NCBI GenBank assembly: GCA_019828545.1
Contig: JACVRA010000188.1
Coordinates: 1-48,585 of the forward strand
Reading direction: 5' to 3'
Origin: Paracamarosporium sp. OC-R06-R3
Taxonomy: Eukaryota > Ascomycota > Dothideomycetes > Pleosporales > Didymosphaeriaceae
Length of the DNA stretch: 48,585 bases
Part shown: positions 22,032 to 32,832 of the stretch, piece after piece
How the letters are laid out: each line of letters opens with the position of its first letter
Numbering within the stretch: position 1 is the first letter of the stretch
Position numbers and translations under genes: made by a program
The notes under the pieces: model-generated
What the model saw: only the letters and a program-made list of their open reading frames with translations
The model's database searches: none
What the model was told of the DNA's origin: nothing

Positions 22032-22172
22032 TGTTGGGGCGTGGTGAAGGTGAAGGTGAAGGTGCAGACCCAACGGGCTAGAGCGGCGCGCAGTGACGTG
22101 AGCGGGGCGCGTCCAACCAAGCACAACAACAAGAGCCGCTGCGAACAACGACGTGCCCAACACAACCCAGCC

Positions 22173-23903
22173 ATGGCGCCTCTCGAGACAAGCGCAACCA
22201 CGCAGAGCAGCAGGCTGCCCGTCGCCCTCTTTGCCGGCCAGACGGCGCTCGTTGCCGCCCTCACGGCCAACGTGCTCGTCAAGGCCCGCCAGGCCGCGCG
22301 CGCGCTCCCTCCGGCGACGGCCACGCGCGCCCAGGCAGACGCCCGCCGTCGCCATGCCGCCGTCTTCGCGGTCCTCGCGTTCCTGTCGCTGGCGTCCGTC
22401 ACCACCTTTGCCGTCGTGTGGCGCGCCCTGTCGTACCTGGACTGGGCGCACATGGGCGGCCACGAGACTCCCGGCACCATCTGGACTGGCTGGTATGGCA
22501 CGGGCGACGAAGGCGTCGGCAAATGGAGGCTGGGCGACTGGCTCAGCGATACCGATCTGATCCGCGCATCCGATGAGGTGGCAGTCGCGAGGCCCGAGGC
22601 TTTTGTCTACACGACCCAGCACTTTGTCGCGCTCATCACAAATGCCATATTCATGGGCGTCCAAGGTATGTGCCCCATGGAGGGTCGCATGTGTGCTATC
22701 CGCGACTGACATCAACAAGGCCGCAGACGCAACCTCTCCGTCTCCACCATCGCCTCGTTTGTCATCTTGAGTGCAACGGGAAGCCTGGGTTATGCCTTGA
22801 ACCTGTTCTTCATCATCATGTTGTATACCCCGTTGGCCAAGCACAGCGAGGATACCCCCCGCCACGATGCTCTGTTTACTCCCAAGCCTGCCGTTTTTTA
22901 CGTCCCTGTGTGGGTGTCAATCTTCGCCCTGCACACGTTGCCTGGCCAGCTAAAGGACAACAAGGATGTCATCCTATTGCGCTGGGGTTATGTCTTTGTG
23001 CCTCTCTTCCTTGCATTTGCGCCCCAGGTACGTCCTGCCGACACTAAGCTTAAGCCAGCACTAACCTTGCCATAGATCGTCTCTAAACGATGGGGCAACC
23101 ACTATACCTCGAAAGCCGCGGCACATCGCTCGTATACCCGGATATTCTATCAGCTGTCCATTGCTGCATTCATTCTACACTGGAAGGTCTTCGGTTTTGC
23201 ACTTCTCGCCAACACGCCCTTGAACGAAACCTCGGTCTACGATAGGCTGAAGCATAGACTGGAGTACGCAGTTGGCAGAGGCAGCTCGACTCCAAGCCGA
23301 TTGCAAGAGGGTCTCGGTAACCTGGCGCAGAAGCTCAAGCCCATCAGCATACACCCAGCTGTCAGCGTCACTACTTCAGATGTGTTCTTTGCGTCCATCA
23401 GCCTGTTCATCTGGGCATTTGTCCGCGATCTTGATGTTGGGGCCATGCTGGACAATAGCGTGTTATCGTTTCTTGTTTCACAAGGGCAAGAGAAGCATGT
23501 AGCATTCGATGACAAACTCAAAGAAGAAGCATTCCCAACCCCGGCTCCTGGCGAGCCCGAGGAGCCTATACCCGCAGTTACTCCTAAAAAACGCGGTCGA
23601 CCGAAAAAGGGCACTCTCACCAATGGCACAACATCTCACTCAAACGATCTGAACACATTGAAAAGGCCCACAAGGAGAGGCCTCCGAAGTGGCGACTTTT
23701 CGGATCCAGACGCGGATGATGCTTACGAACCCAGCGTCGCTGCGAAACGAGATCTCGACCAAACAGAAACTGATGGCGAGCACATTACCGACGATATCGT
23801 TGGACCTGCCGAGTCAACTGCGCTGGCGCTTTTCTTGGGCTTTCTTGGTGGACTGGGTCAAGTGTCTGCTAGTGTGCTTGGGGCTGAGGTGACGGACGAG
23901 TAG
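22173..23903 (+). CDS. Multi-pass membrane protein with AT-hook-like motif, function unknown
   Basis: Three exons: 22173-22665, 22720-23027 and 23076-23903 (introns 54 and 48 bp), 542 residues. I do not recognise the family. Hydrophobic segments suggest about eight membrane helices: for example residues 14-37 (VALFAGQTALVAALTANVLV), about 67-92 (HAAVFAVLAFLSLASVTTFA), VALITNAIFMGVQ, STIASFVILSATGSLGYALN, FYVPVWVSIFALHTL, YVFVPLFLAFAP, QLSIAAFILHWKVFG and TSDVFFASISLFIWAF. After the last comes a long polar tail with PKKRGRPKKG, a GRP core flanked by basic residues as in AT-hooks, then acidic stretches and a final hydrophobic segment (ALALFLGFLGGLGQ). The basic motif may simply be a charged cytosolic tail. 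It is divergent from SWC5. Confidence 0.85.
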
Positions 23904-24427
23904 GTGCAGCAACACTTGAACTGTGGGCCGTAAGGAGTTAAAGTTGGCAGGCGTTTGCAAGGCGTAGGTCAGTATTGCGTATGATACCTGTAGTTTATTT
24001 GCTTTGAAAATCAAAGGTCATGGGGACTTGTGTCACTGCCCAGAGAGGGTGTATCAACGACATTTGCGGTACTATAAACGCGTTGCTTCTGCATCACAAC
24101 GTGAACTTATGGTCTCCCTTGGACATACTGCTTGCCCATAGTCACGCTATCTCGGCACGTGCTGAACCAATCAGTCGAATGGCTAGGATTGTCGACACAC
24201 ATTGATTCTTGCGCTTGCGCTTGCGCTTGCTATTCTCTCTTTTCAGCTACCATGCTCCTTTATAATACAATTGTGTTCTTCATTTTCCTGCCCTCAACGA
24301 AGAACCGAGGCTTGTGCCTCTATAGATACATTTGTCCATAAGTCAAGCTTTTTGACGCATACACGTCTCAAGGTACCAAGCTACCTGAACGCGCTACAAG
24401 CCTTTGCAAAGTTGCAAGATGAGCAAA
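23904..24427. other. Convergent 3' intergenic region
   Basis: This lies between the 3' ends of the membrane-protein gene (+) and GTR2 (-). It contains a short tandem hexamer (GCGCTT, about 3.3 copies) at 24,211-24,230. No gene is supported. Confidence 0.6.
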
Positions 24428-25801
24428 TCAAGCCGTGGGTGGATCGACGGCATCTCGTTCGGCGCGAGGAAAGACTTGTTTGAGCGCCGCTTGGAAAACG
24501 CCCACATTGTAATCGATAACGGCCTTCTTTTCTGCGGGGCTGTCATCGCCCATGAGGCAGATCAGAGCGAGGTATCTATTTGGACGTTGGCACCATTCAC
24601 AATCCGTGAGGCAATCCTTTGGTTTGACATACTTGTTGATCTCCCTTAAGTAGAGATAGTTGTTCCCCTTCCTCTCCATCGTGATGAGGCTCTCGGCGTC
24701 GTTGTTACCTGTTTCTGTGAGGGATTCATCATCGCCGTTCTGCTCACCACGTGGCCAGCCATAGATCTCACTAACATCTATGACGACGTCGATGTAGTCA
24801 GAACATATCTCATAGCTTCCAATGTCCGTCGGACTTGTGTCGGTTGCGATATAGATCTTGCTCATGATGTCGAACAAGTATGCCTTTTCAATGTGGCACG
24901 TGCTGCACAGGCTGTTGAGCAACGCTTCGAGCGTAGGAAGCTGTGGGATAAGCTTTTGAATTACTTTTGAGAAAGCCTCGAAAATGGAATGGTCGTAGAT
25001 ACTGGTCTGGTAGAAGGAGACTGGCGCATTCTCATAGCCATGATCCGAGAGCTCATCTTGGACTCGCTGGATGATATCACGGAACGTATCTCCTTTGTAA
25101 TCTTCTGACAGCCCGTCAACCTTGTGCACAAAGACTTCGACGTTGATGTTGGGATATGAGTGCTGCAGATTGAGAATGGTAGTGTTGAGACGCATGATAG
25201 CTTCGAGGTACTCATCCTGGGCATCGATGACCCATATCAACGCTCCGATTTCTTCGAAGATGTTGTCTACGTCAAAAGCCGGATCGAAATAGTCCAGGTG
25301 ACCGGGGAAGTCCCAGACCTGGAAATCCATAAAGGAACTGGCTAGATGAGTGCCAAATAAAGAAAACCGCACAGGCATGACTCACTGCATGGATTCCTTC
25401 TTGATCCGAGTTGTCGTCTCAAGATACAGCGTCTCGCTAGGCGGCAGCTTGTGAAAGACTACGCTGGAAATCGATGACTTGCCACTCCTGTACCGGCATC
25501 AGTTGGGCAGTCTGAGGCACAAAGGCAGCATGACGCACCTTCGCTGGCCCATGAGCAACAGTCGCGGTTTTCCATCGCCAGCCTTGCTGTTGGGCAGGCG
25601 CCCCGTGTGGAAACGAGGCGGTACTGGATCCGTGTGGGGGACTTCGGCGTCTGGTAGGTCCTGCAGATATCGCATCAAGGTCAACTGAGCTCCGGGTTTC
25701 AAACGCGAAGGGTCCGCCTGCGACGGCTCCTCGTGCACCGAGTGCGAGGCTTGGGTCAAGGCATGCTGGGAAGCTGACAAGCGGCGGTGGGTTGAATCCA
25801 T
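24428..25801 (-). CDS. gtr2: Rag GTPase Gtr2 (RagC/D-type), TORC1 regulator
   Basis: Three exons, 25801-25539, 25487-25386 and 25337-24428. The introns are 25488-25538 (51 bp) and 25338-25385 (48 bp); the protein is 424 residues. The P-loop GQRRSGKSS (about residues 85-93) is itself split by the first intron. It is followed by [18 protein letters not shown] (switch I region), [15 protein letters not shown] (G3) and FVHKVDGL. The HKxD in place of NKxD is characteristic of Rag/Gtr GTPases. The rest is the Rag-type C-terminal roadblock-like dimerisation domain. Gtr2 pairs with Gtr1 on the vacuole in the EGO complex and passes amino-acid sufficiency to TORC1. The first ~80 residues are a polar, probably disordered extension. 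A run of five GGGA repeats lies 129 bp before the start. Confidence 0.93.
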
Positions 25802-26807
25802 GATGAGGTGAGGTAACACAGGGTATCTTTGCGGGAAGGAGCAGAAAACAGAGGGAGCAGGGCAGAGAGGCGATGAAAAGGGCGGCGGCGGCCGACACGC
25901 CTTCACCGCGGGCGAAACGAAGTGCAACAGGGAGGGAGGGAGGGAGGGAGCGGTTCGGGTCACCTGGGGGGCATGGCGGTGGTGAAGCGTCGTACTCGTG
26001 TCAAAAGGTGGCAGGATGACGGTCTGACAAAGCCAGCGGGTGGCAGCAGGAGGTGTAGGGGGCGACAGCAGAGCAGCAGCGGGCTCAGAGCGAGGAGCAG
26101 GGCAGCGTTGAGGTTCTACAAGCGTGCTGGTTGCAGGCGTGTCGCGCCGGGAGCTCAGAGGTCAAGCCATGGGGTGGGTCGCGACGCGCTGAGCGAGGAG
26201 CGCAGGAGCAGGGGCAGGGCGCAAGAAGAAAAGACGGCGGGCGGAAAGAAAAGACGCGGATGCTCACCTCCATGGTATGTGCTATGTAATGGTGGTCCTG
26301 AGGAGTGCACGGTGGTGATGGCCTTGGAATGCTTGGGCCGCACCGCCAGCACGCCGCCCCAGCCCAAGATGCAGCCGGCCGAGCGCGCGGAGAGACGACG
26401 GCTTCTCGAAGTGGCGGAGACGAAGGCTCCCAGGACGGGTGCAGGCTGGAGGTGGAGCGTTGCCCGAGTGCCAGCGCCGGGGCCGTAACGGCGAGCCGAG
26501 TTGCAGAGTGAGGCTTGCAGCGAATCCGACCCGAACCACTCGGCCGCTTATCAGCACCGCGAGCCACACTGACTCGTGCGCCGTCGCGCGCTTTTTCGCC
26601 TTGGACCGCCTTGGACCGCCATGCAGCAATTTGACAATCTGATATACCGCAGAGCCACATGCGGTTAACCCGTCGCCGTCGCTTGTGCGCGTCTACCGCC
26701 CAATCACGGGCCGCTCAATCCGCGGCCACCACGTAATCTCGCAACCTCCGAGGCCACCATGTCAACTATCCTGCTGCTACCATCGTCCTCGATGCGCCCG
26801 TAGCACC
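25802..26807. other. Divergent GC-rich intergenic region
   Basis: About 1 kb between the starts of GTR2 (-) and the MAPR-like gene (+). It is GC-rich with overlapping spurious open frames in most phases. It contains the GGGA run at 25,930-25,949 and a 10 bp tandem duplication GCCTTGGACC near 26,598-26,620. It is likely promoter and 5' leader DNA of both genes; no further gene is supported. Confidence 0.55.
25930..25949 (+). repeat. (GGGA)5 tract, potential G-quadruplex
   Basis: Five consecutive GGGA units, followed by another G, satisfy the four-tract G3N1 pattern of an intramolecular G-quadruplex on the plus strand. It lies upstream of the minus-strand GTR2 gene. Confidence 0.8.
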
Positions 26808-27673
26808 ATGGCAGCACGCAACCGCCGCCCTGCGCCCACCACGGACGAGCCCGCCCGGCCCATCAAGCAAGTTGCAGCCGACACCACAGCGCCAGCATTC
26901 TCCCTGCTGGATGTCCTGCGCGTGGCGGGCGGAATCTTGCTGTTCAGCAGCGCCCTCTCGTACCTCACCACCAGCGGCACGAGCTTGACATGGGGCTACA
27001 ATCCGTGGTGGACGCGGGCAAGGGAATGGAAGAACATCCTGGTACGCAGAATCACGGATTCGCATCTCCATGCCCCCAGCTTTGATGCCAACGTCAACAG
27101 AACCGTCCCGTGTCTCTCACCGATGAAGAGCTCAAGGCCTACGATGGCACCGATCCATCAAAACCCATCTATCTGGCGCTGAACGGAACCATTTACGACG
27201 TTAGCATCAGCCCCGCAACCTACGGTCCCGGCGGTTCCTACCACTTCTTCGCCGGCCGCGACGCCGCGCGCGCCTTCCTCACCGGTTGTTTCGACACGGA
27301 CAGCGTGCCCGACCTTCGCGGCGTCGAACAAATGTACATCCCCCTCGAACCATGGGAGAAACCGCCCCCAGCCGACGCCTCCGACAACGACAAGCAGAAG
27401 CACGCCGAACTTGAAAAGAGGGCGAGAGAGAAGCGAAAGGCCATGAGCAAGGGCGATCTGAAGAATCGCAGTGCGCAAGACTTGCGAAAAGCGAGGCAAA
27501 GTGTGAGGGATGGGCTGGAGCACTGGCACCAGCTTTTTAGAGGGGACAAGGGCAAGGCGTACAGGAAGGTCGGAGAGGTGAAACGGGAAGAGGGGTGGCT
27601 GGCCAAGTTACCCAAAAGGACGCTTTGTGAGCAGGCTGAGAAGGGGAGGCCGGTGAGAAAGTATGAGGATTGA
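26808..27673 (+). CDS. Membrane-anchored cytochrome b5-like heme/steroid-binding (MAPR) protein
   Basis: Two exons, 26808-27041 and 27101-27673, with a 59 bp intron in phase 0 (GTACGC...CAACAG); 268 residues. A hydrophobic segment at about residues 30-50 (SLLDVLRVAGGILLFSSALS) would anchor the N-terminus in a membrane. A cytochrome b5-like domain of the membrane-associated progesterone receptor type follows from about residue 80: SLTDEELKAYDG, PIYLALNGTIYDVS, YGPGGSYHFFAGRDAARAF. MAPR proteins of this sort (Dap1, PGRMC1, neudesin) bind heme through a tyrosine and support P450 and sterol metabolism; the tyrosines of YGPGGSYHFF are the candidates. The C-terminal ~100 residues are highly charged and helical, which differs from the short Dap1. 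The exact subfamily is uncertain. Confidence 0.87.
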
Positions 27674-28254
27674 GGGTTGGAAAATTAACGACTTGATTAT
27701 GAATTCAAGTCGAAGCGTAGGATATCGTGTATCTGCACAGTGCCATGACACCATGTAAGGACCAAATAGAAAGTCAGTCATTTGACACGTCAATGTTGCT
27801 GTTTGGCGTCAATTCCTCGAGACCGTGTGAGATAAGAACGAACAGTTCCTGTTAAGACACATAGAGCAACTGGATGTATTAAAATCAGCCATGCGGCTCA
27901 GAACCACAATTAGTGGCCTTCTAAAATTTTTACTTTGAGCAATGCGGACCAGTTAACGGATCAGATCACTAGTTGCCACATAAGATAATCAACAGCATCA
28001 CTCAAAGCGATAAGAAGTGGTTTCGAATCTTTTGTCATTCAATGCATAATCGACTCCGTTCCATCAGCGGACACTCAGATCTCAGCCGAGCCTGCCGCGT
28101 CCTCTCAAATCATATCCCACGTGAGCATGCCCAAAGTAAGACCCTTTCCCTCGCGAAAAGACGCCGACCGATAGTGGGGTAAGAGGAATGTCGTTGAAAA
28201 GTCGAAATTGAAGACCCGAGTCTGCCATCTAACCACCTTGTTCGTACGAGTCGC
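27674..28254. other. Convergent 3' intergenic region
   Basis: This lies between the 3' ends of the MAPR-like gene (+) and RPS25 (-). It is AT-richer than the genes. Small open frames here show no family features. Nothing else seen. Confidence 0.6.
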
Positions 28255-28895
28255 TTATGCCTCGCCAGCGACGTCACGGGCTGTTGCAAAAGTTAGTTGC
28301 CGCTCGTTCTTCAGTGACGAAACGCTCCGCTTTTACGAAGGAGAGTCGGAACGCCAAAAAGTAGGGGAGACATACTGTAGATGCTCAGCTTGGAGTGGCC
28401 GACAACCTTCTTGATGGTACCCTTCTCCTCGAGATCGGCAAGGGCTTTCCGGGCGAGCGAACCGTTAATCTTGAGACGGTCGACGAGGGTGGCGACAGTG
28501 ATGAGACGGTAGGACTGAACGTCCTTGTTGAGCTTGTCCGCGGTCTGCTTGTCGAGGACGACGGCGTGCTGGGCCTTGTCCTTGACTATAGGATTCGTTA
28601 GTGGCAGCTCCTAGTATACGATATCCAATGTGCGCAACGGAGTCACGGAGCGGTGCGGAACTGGCGCTGGCGATGAAAGCATTGGAGGGGTTGCGGGATA
28701 GACCGCAGAAATTTGAGCGCCGCGTAAGGTGTTGCCGTGCTTGGGAGTGCTGGACGAGGGGTGAGATGTTCACGTACCCTTTCCCTTGGACCACTTCTTC
28801 TTCTGCTTCTTGCCGCCGGTCGCTGCAGGTGCCTGGAACAGGTCAGTCTCGCTGCTCTATATACTCAATCGCAAAAGAGCGCTTTATCTTACCAT
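28255..28895 (-). CDS. rps25: 40S ribosomal protein S25 (eS25)
   Basis: Four exons: 28895-28893 (the ATG alone), 28832-28778, 28585-28376 and 28280-28255. The introns are 60, 192 and 95 bp, all GT-AG. The product is 97 residues: it starts MAPAATGGKKQKKKWSKGK, continues VKDKAQHAVVLDKQTADKLN and SYRLITVATLVDRLKINGSL, and ends HSKLSIYTRDVAGEA. This is the complete winged-helix-like eS25 protein of the small ribosomal subunit head, needed for efficient IRES-driven initiation in other eukaryotes. The basic N-terminus is typical. The gene is easy to miss because no single exon exceeds 210 bp. A perfect TCACGTGA palindrome lies 116 bp upstream of the start. Confidence 0.96.
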
Positions 28896-30376
28896 GTTGT
28901 CTGATGTGGTGGATGTGCTGAGACAGGTATCTCTGCGGTCGGTCTAGGAAAGTCAAAATGGATGGTGTGTTGCGGAGACGCTGACTAAGTAAGCGAGCTG
29001 ACCGAGCTGCTCACGTGACCCTGATTGCTTGTGGACGCCGCCAATTTAACTTGAACAAGCAATCATGGCGATGAACAGATCTAAGCCGGGCAAGATTCAA
29101 CACAGAGCTTTGTTGACGTGCATGCCCCGTGTTCTCAGAACAACCACCTGTCCGCCCATCAACCTCGGCGCCATTCCATCCCCCCGATTGTGCCATCAAC
29201 AGCCCATGCCAGTCAGCAACCCCGGCCTATACCTTAGGCCAGGCTTGACCGCCGACATCAATGTTCGGAACCAAACAGGCAGGCACTAGCCAGCCCAGCA
29301 TATTCCAATGTGGTACGGCCTTAGACGCTGGCTCATTCGATAATAATGTGCATTTTATATCGAGCACCGGCCGGGATGCTTCCAAGGTTGTAGCCACGGT
29401 TCAAGGGACAGCAGCAAGCACTCATGGAAAAATCGGCATGCACTGCGATAGCCGACAGAAGCTGCCATGCTGTGCTAGGAATGAAGTCCTCGATGGTGGA
29501 CTGTAGCGAATATTGGCCATGCAAGGTGTGTAACGCTCTCGCACCGTGGTTGGCTAATCGCACGCACACCCCTCTTGATCACACAAGCGCGCGATAACGC
29601 TAGCAGAGTACGTTGACCTGAAATCTGAGCCAGGGCTAGGCGACTCCGATGTGCTCGTCTCGCTTCGTCTCAGATACAGTGGCGTGCCAAAGATGAGCCC
29701 GCAGCCTCGGTGTCAACATCATAGGGTCCAGGATTCTACAGATTAGACGCGAGGTAGTGTGGGCAAGAGCGAGGAGTCCGCCACTCAGCCAATCTTTTCC
29801 AATTACACTCGACTAAGTAGTGCCCGTATCAAAACAAGACCCCCACAGATGCGCGCCTGCGCCCTGCAGCCCATCTAACCATCACACGCGCCCTCTCCGC
29901 TCAGCTAGAAATAAGTAATGGTAAAGGAGACACAGAAGGGAAGGAAGTCACGCCAAGCCGCGCCGAAGAAAGGAAAGACAGATGGATGGGAGAGACAAGA
30001 AAGATCCTCGACAGAGTTGCTAAAGGAACACGAGAGACAGAAAAGGCGATGTTGGGTCAACAGCAAAGAAAGGTAAAGCGCGCTCCGCCAGAAAGAGTTC
30101 AAAAATCTTCCTCCCTCGCTTGGTACTTTTGGCTTTCCATGCTGCCGAATACATCTTTCTACGGGTGATAGCGACCTTTTTGCTAAGCACCGCGCAGCCT
30201 TCTCTATCTGAGTGCATATGCTCGCTAAGACAGAAGAGAGACAAGGTCGTCGTTAACCAGAAAGTGGAACTGAGCTAACAAAACGGTCAACTCGTAAATG
30301 CTGTTTTGCTCCAATTCCGAAGTGCTAAGTTGGAAAAGTTTCGCCAAGACGCCATGTCCAAATGGATGCATAATCG
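28896..30376. other. 1.5 kb intergenic region, no further gene
   Basis: This starts with the RPS25 promoter and ends at the 3' end of the large disordered-protein gene (also minus strand). Open frames at 29,065-29,289, 29,261-29,506 and others are short and overlap each other. No RNA gene or repeat was recognised. Confidence 0.55.
29011..29018. promoter_or_regulatory. TCACGTGA palindrome upstream of RPS25
   Basis: A perfect 8 bp E-box palindrome lies 116 bp before the RPS25 start codon. This is the preferred site of the bHLH factor Cbf1, which is linked to ribosomal protein gene promoters in several ascomycetes. Function here is inferred from position. Confidence 0.5.
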
Positions 30377-32733
30377 TTAGAAGAAATGGGTGTGAGGTTT
30401 GGAGAGCTCGTGAACTTCCATCTCCTGATGCATTGTTAGCATGCGTATAGAAAATAGACTGTGTTCTTTCGTACCATCTTGAAAGAGTTCAACTCCTCTT
30501 TGATCTGTTGCGCAAGCATAGGGGTGAGCCTATTGCACGTGGCAATGTCTCCACGACGGTCATAATCAGAAGCGGACCATGCATCGTAGAATTGGAGGCG
30601 AGGGCTGAACGAGATGTTACCACGCGAGCCATTAGGCGTGTTGGGCAAGCTTCTTGTGCTGGGGTTGGCTAGGCGCGGTGGCCGAGTGAAATAATCGCCC
30701 CTCTCGTTGACAGGTGTGCTTGGAGCACTGGACTTGGGGGATTCATTCGGGCGGGCATCGATGGGACGAGAGACCGGGGACGAAGTCTCAGAATTTGTGT
30801 CCGTTCCTGAGCACGAGTTAGACCAGTATTGCGGCTGCTTTGCAAGATACTCACGCTTTAGGATGCCTTTCTTGATCGAAGAGAGCACTTCTGCACGCTC
30901 GCGATCTCCACCGATGATGCTCTTCCGAGACATGGAATCATTCGACGGTGCCACCAAGCTGCTGTCTGTGCTTCGACCAGCATCAATAGAGTTGCGCTCC
31001 AAACGCGGATACCCTGTCCCACCACCAATCTCATGCGGGTTCGCGTTTACATTCACTTTCTGGCGCTCAGCTTCAACAGTGACGCGCGAGACCTGGGGCT
31101 GCATTATAGGACCGTCGGCTGCAGGAACACCAATGACTGATTTGGGTCTGAAAAGACCTTTGATCGATCTTGTTCCCTTCTTCATGCCGTGGCCCATCTT
31201 TCTCAACATAACCGAGGCTGAAGATGCGGTGGAGGATATCGAGATATTGTCAGTCGAACTTGTAAATCCACCCTGCCCATTGTAAATGCCTGCACCAATG
31301 CCTGCTGCCTCTTGCTTTGCCACAATGGCCGCTTGTTCTGCATCATCGTCGTTCTGGAACCTGTCCTTTCTCAGCTTGGCGCGTTCGGCGCTCAAGCTGT
31401 TTTCAGCGGATGCACGACGAAGCTCAGCAGCGCTGCCAAAAGAAAAGGCTCGGCGCAGACGGGACTTCATCCCCTTGTTCCCTTCGTTCAGAGCCGTGAG
31501 TTGCTTCATCGCTGGGCTTGTAGTAGCCAGCTGCGGGAGACTTTGGGCGGGATTCGAAGGCTCCGAAGGAGAAATGGGCTGTGAGAGCGGAGAGGGTGCA
31601 ATGCGCCGGTTTGGTTCTGGCGCCTTGGACGAGGGCATCGAAGTTGTACCGGCTGCATTCCGAGTAGGGGTAGACTCGTGGCGCGACTGAAACGATTAGC
31701 ATTGCCTGAGCCGACAACAGGATTTACTCACGGATGGTCTGTTCGAGGCATGGGAAGAGGCCGTGCTACCCGAGCTGCCCTGCCTCTCGTGGCTCTGGCT
31801 TGAGCCCGGTCGCCTGTCGTGGCGGCTTGAACTGGAAGCTGGCCGTGTCTCCTGGGCCGGTCGATTGGGTGCAGTAATGGTTGTACTCGCCGTCGTGGTC
31901 GCTTGAAGAGGTGCTGCGGTGGTTGCCATGGCCTCGATGCCACTCAAACTGCGTCTCCTGTAACGCTTGGCTTGTTCACTGGCGCCTCCTCTTGGCATGT
32001 GCATATCATCAACGCTGCTGGCCCGATTGTGGCCCGGCCTTGCTGGCGGTAGGAGATCTGTGGTGTTCAATTGCAGACCATGATTCGGTTGCGTGTGTGA
32101 TGGCGGGGCAGTTGCACCAACCGGGGGCGTTTGTTGGGTGGGTGTAGGGGTGGAAGGCGATGCCGTACCACTGGTGGAGGAATCAGTCCTACTTGCGCCT
32201 CGACGATAACGGCCGGGAGAAGGTTTCACTGGAGCTTCGGGCACGGACAGCGAGAGATCGGGCACGGAAGTTGAAAGCGCTATCGAGGGTGGAAGGTTGT
32301 CAACGACCGACTTTTTGAAATCGCCATCCTCCCTAGTAGTGAACGAAGGGGCCACAAGCGAGCGATTCGAGGAGCCCGACGTAGAGACAGTTGAGTCAGA
32401 AGACGAGGATGCATGCGTGGGATGGCCCAGACGGGCGGGATTGGCAACCTGGGCCTGCTGCGGCAGAGGCTGCTGCTGGTGCTGTGCTGGCGTGGAGCGC
32501 GTCTCCTGCCTCAACTGCGGTGTGCTGGAGAAGGCATACGGTGCTATGGGTGCAGAGGTGCCCCGATATCCTGCTCCTGCGGCCTGAGCGTACGATTGGC
32601 TTCGCGGCATCTGTGACGATCGTTGCTGTGTGTGGTGGGGCTGTGCCGAGGGAGTCTGGAAGGCATCGGAGGAAGAGTGCAGCATCGTAATCGGAGTGGA
32701 GGTCTGGACGATGGGCGCGAGTACCGTAGCCAT
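30377..32733 (-). CDS. Large disordered protein with conserved C-terminal ELNSFKM/EMEVHE...THFF box
   Basis: Three exons, 32733-31732, 31686-30475 and 30424-30377. The introns are 31687-31731 (45 bp, GTGAGT...TTTCAG) and 30425-30474 (50 bp), both phase 0; the protein is 753 residues. Most of it is low-complexity Ser/Pro/Thr/Gln-rich sequence with basic patches (GRYRRGASR, KRYRRRSLSGIEAM, SRLRRAFSFGSAAELRRAS) that look like phosphosites and 14-3-3 sites. A helical middle part (SVMLRKMGHGMKKGTRSIKG, VLSSIKKGILKREYL) follows. The conserved C-terminus runs ISFSPRLQFYDAWSASDYDR, RLTPMLAQQIKEELNSFKM and, in the last 16-codon exon, EMEVHELSKPHTHFF. I recall this terminal box from fungal cell-polarity or bud-neck proteins (Afr1/Bni4 type), but that is not certain. 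Finding the tiny last exon supports the gene model strongly. Confidence 0.85.
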
Positions 32734-32792
32734 CGGGTGCTCTCGCAGGACGTGTCAGGGTAGGACGAAGGCGGTTGGTGGTGGTGGTGGTT

Positions 32793-32831
<39 letters not shown>
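32793..32831 (+). repeat. (GTC)13 microsatellite
   Basis: Thirteen perfect GTC units, preceded by a GGT-rich run at about 32,774-32,790. It lies 60-98 bp upstream of the start of the minus-strand disordered-protein gene, probably in its 5' untranslated region, where it would read as GAC repeats. Likely polymorphic in length. Confidence 0.95.

Positions 32832-32832
<1 letters not shown>

Noticed and set aside
21690..22865. 391-codon minus-strand open frame across the SWC5/membrane-protein promoter
   Set aside because: Its useful part is the first exon of SWC5 (22,031-21,727); the rest is antisense to the membrane-protein gene and has no family features.
26085..26660. 191-codon minus-strand open frame upstream of GTR2
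   Set aside because: Located in GC-rich DNA with open frames in most phases; low-complexity Ala/Pro/Arg content typical of chance frames.
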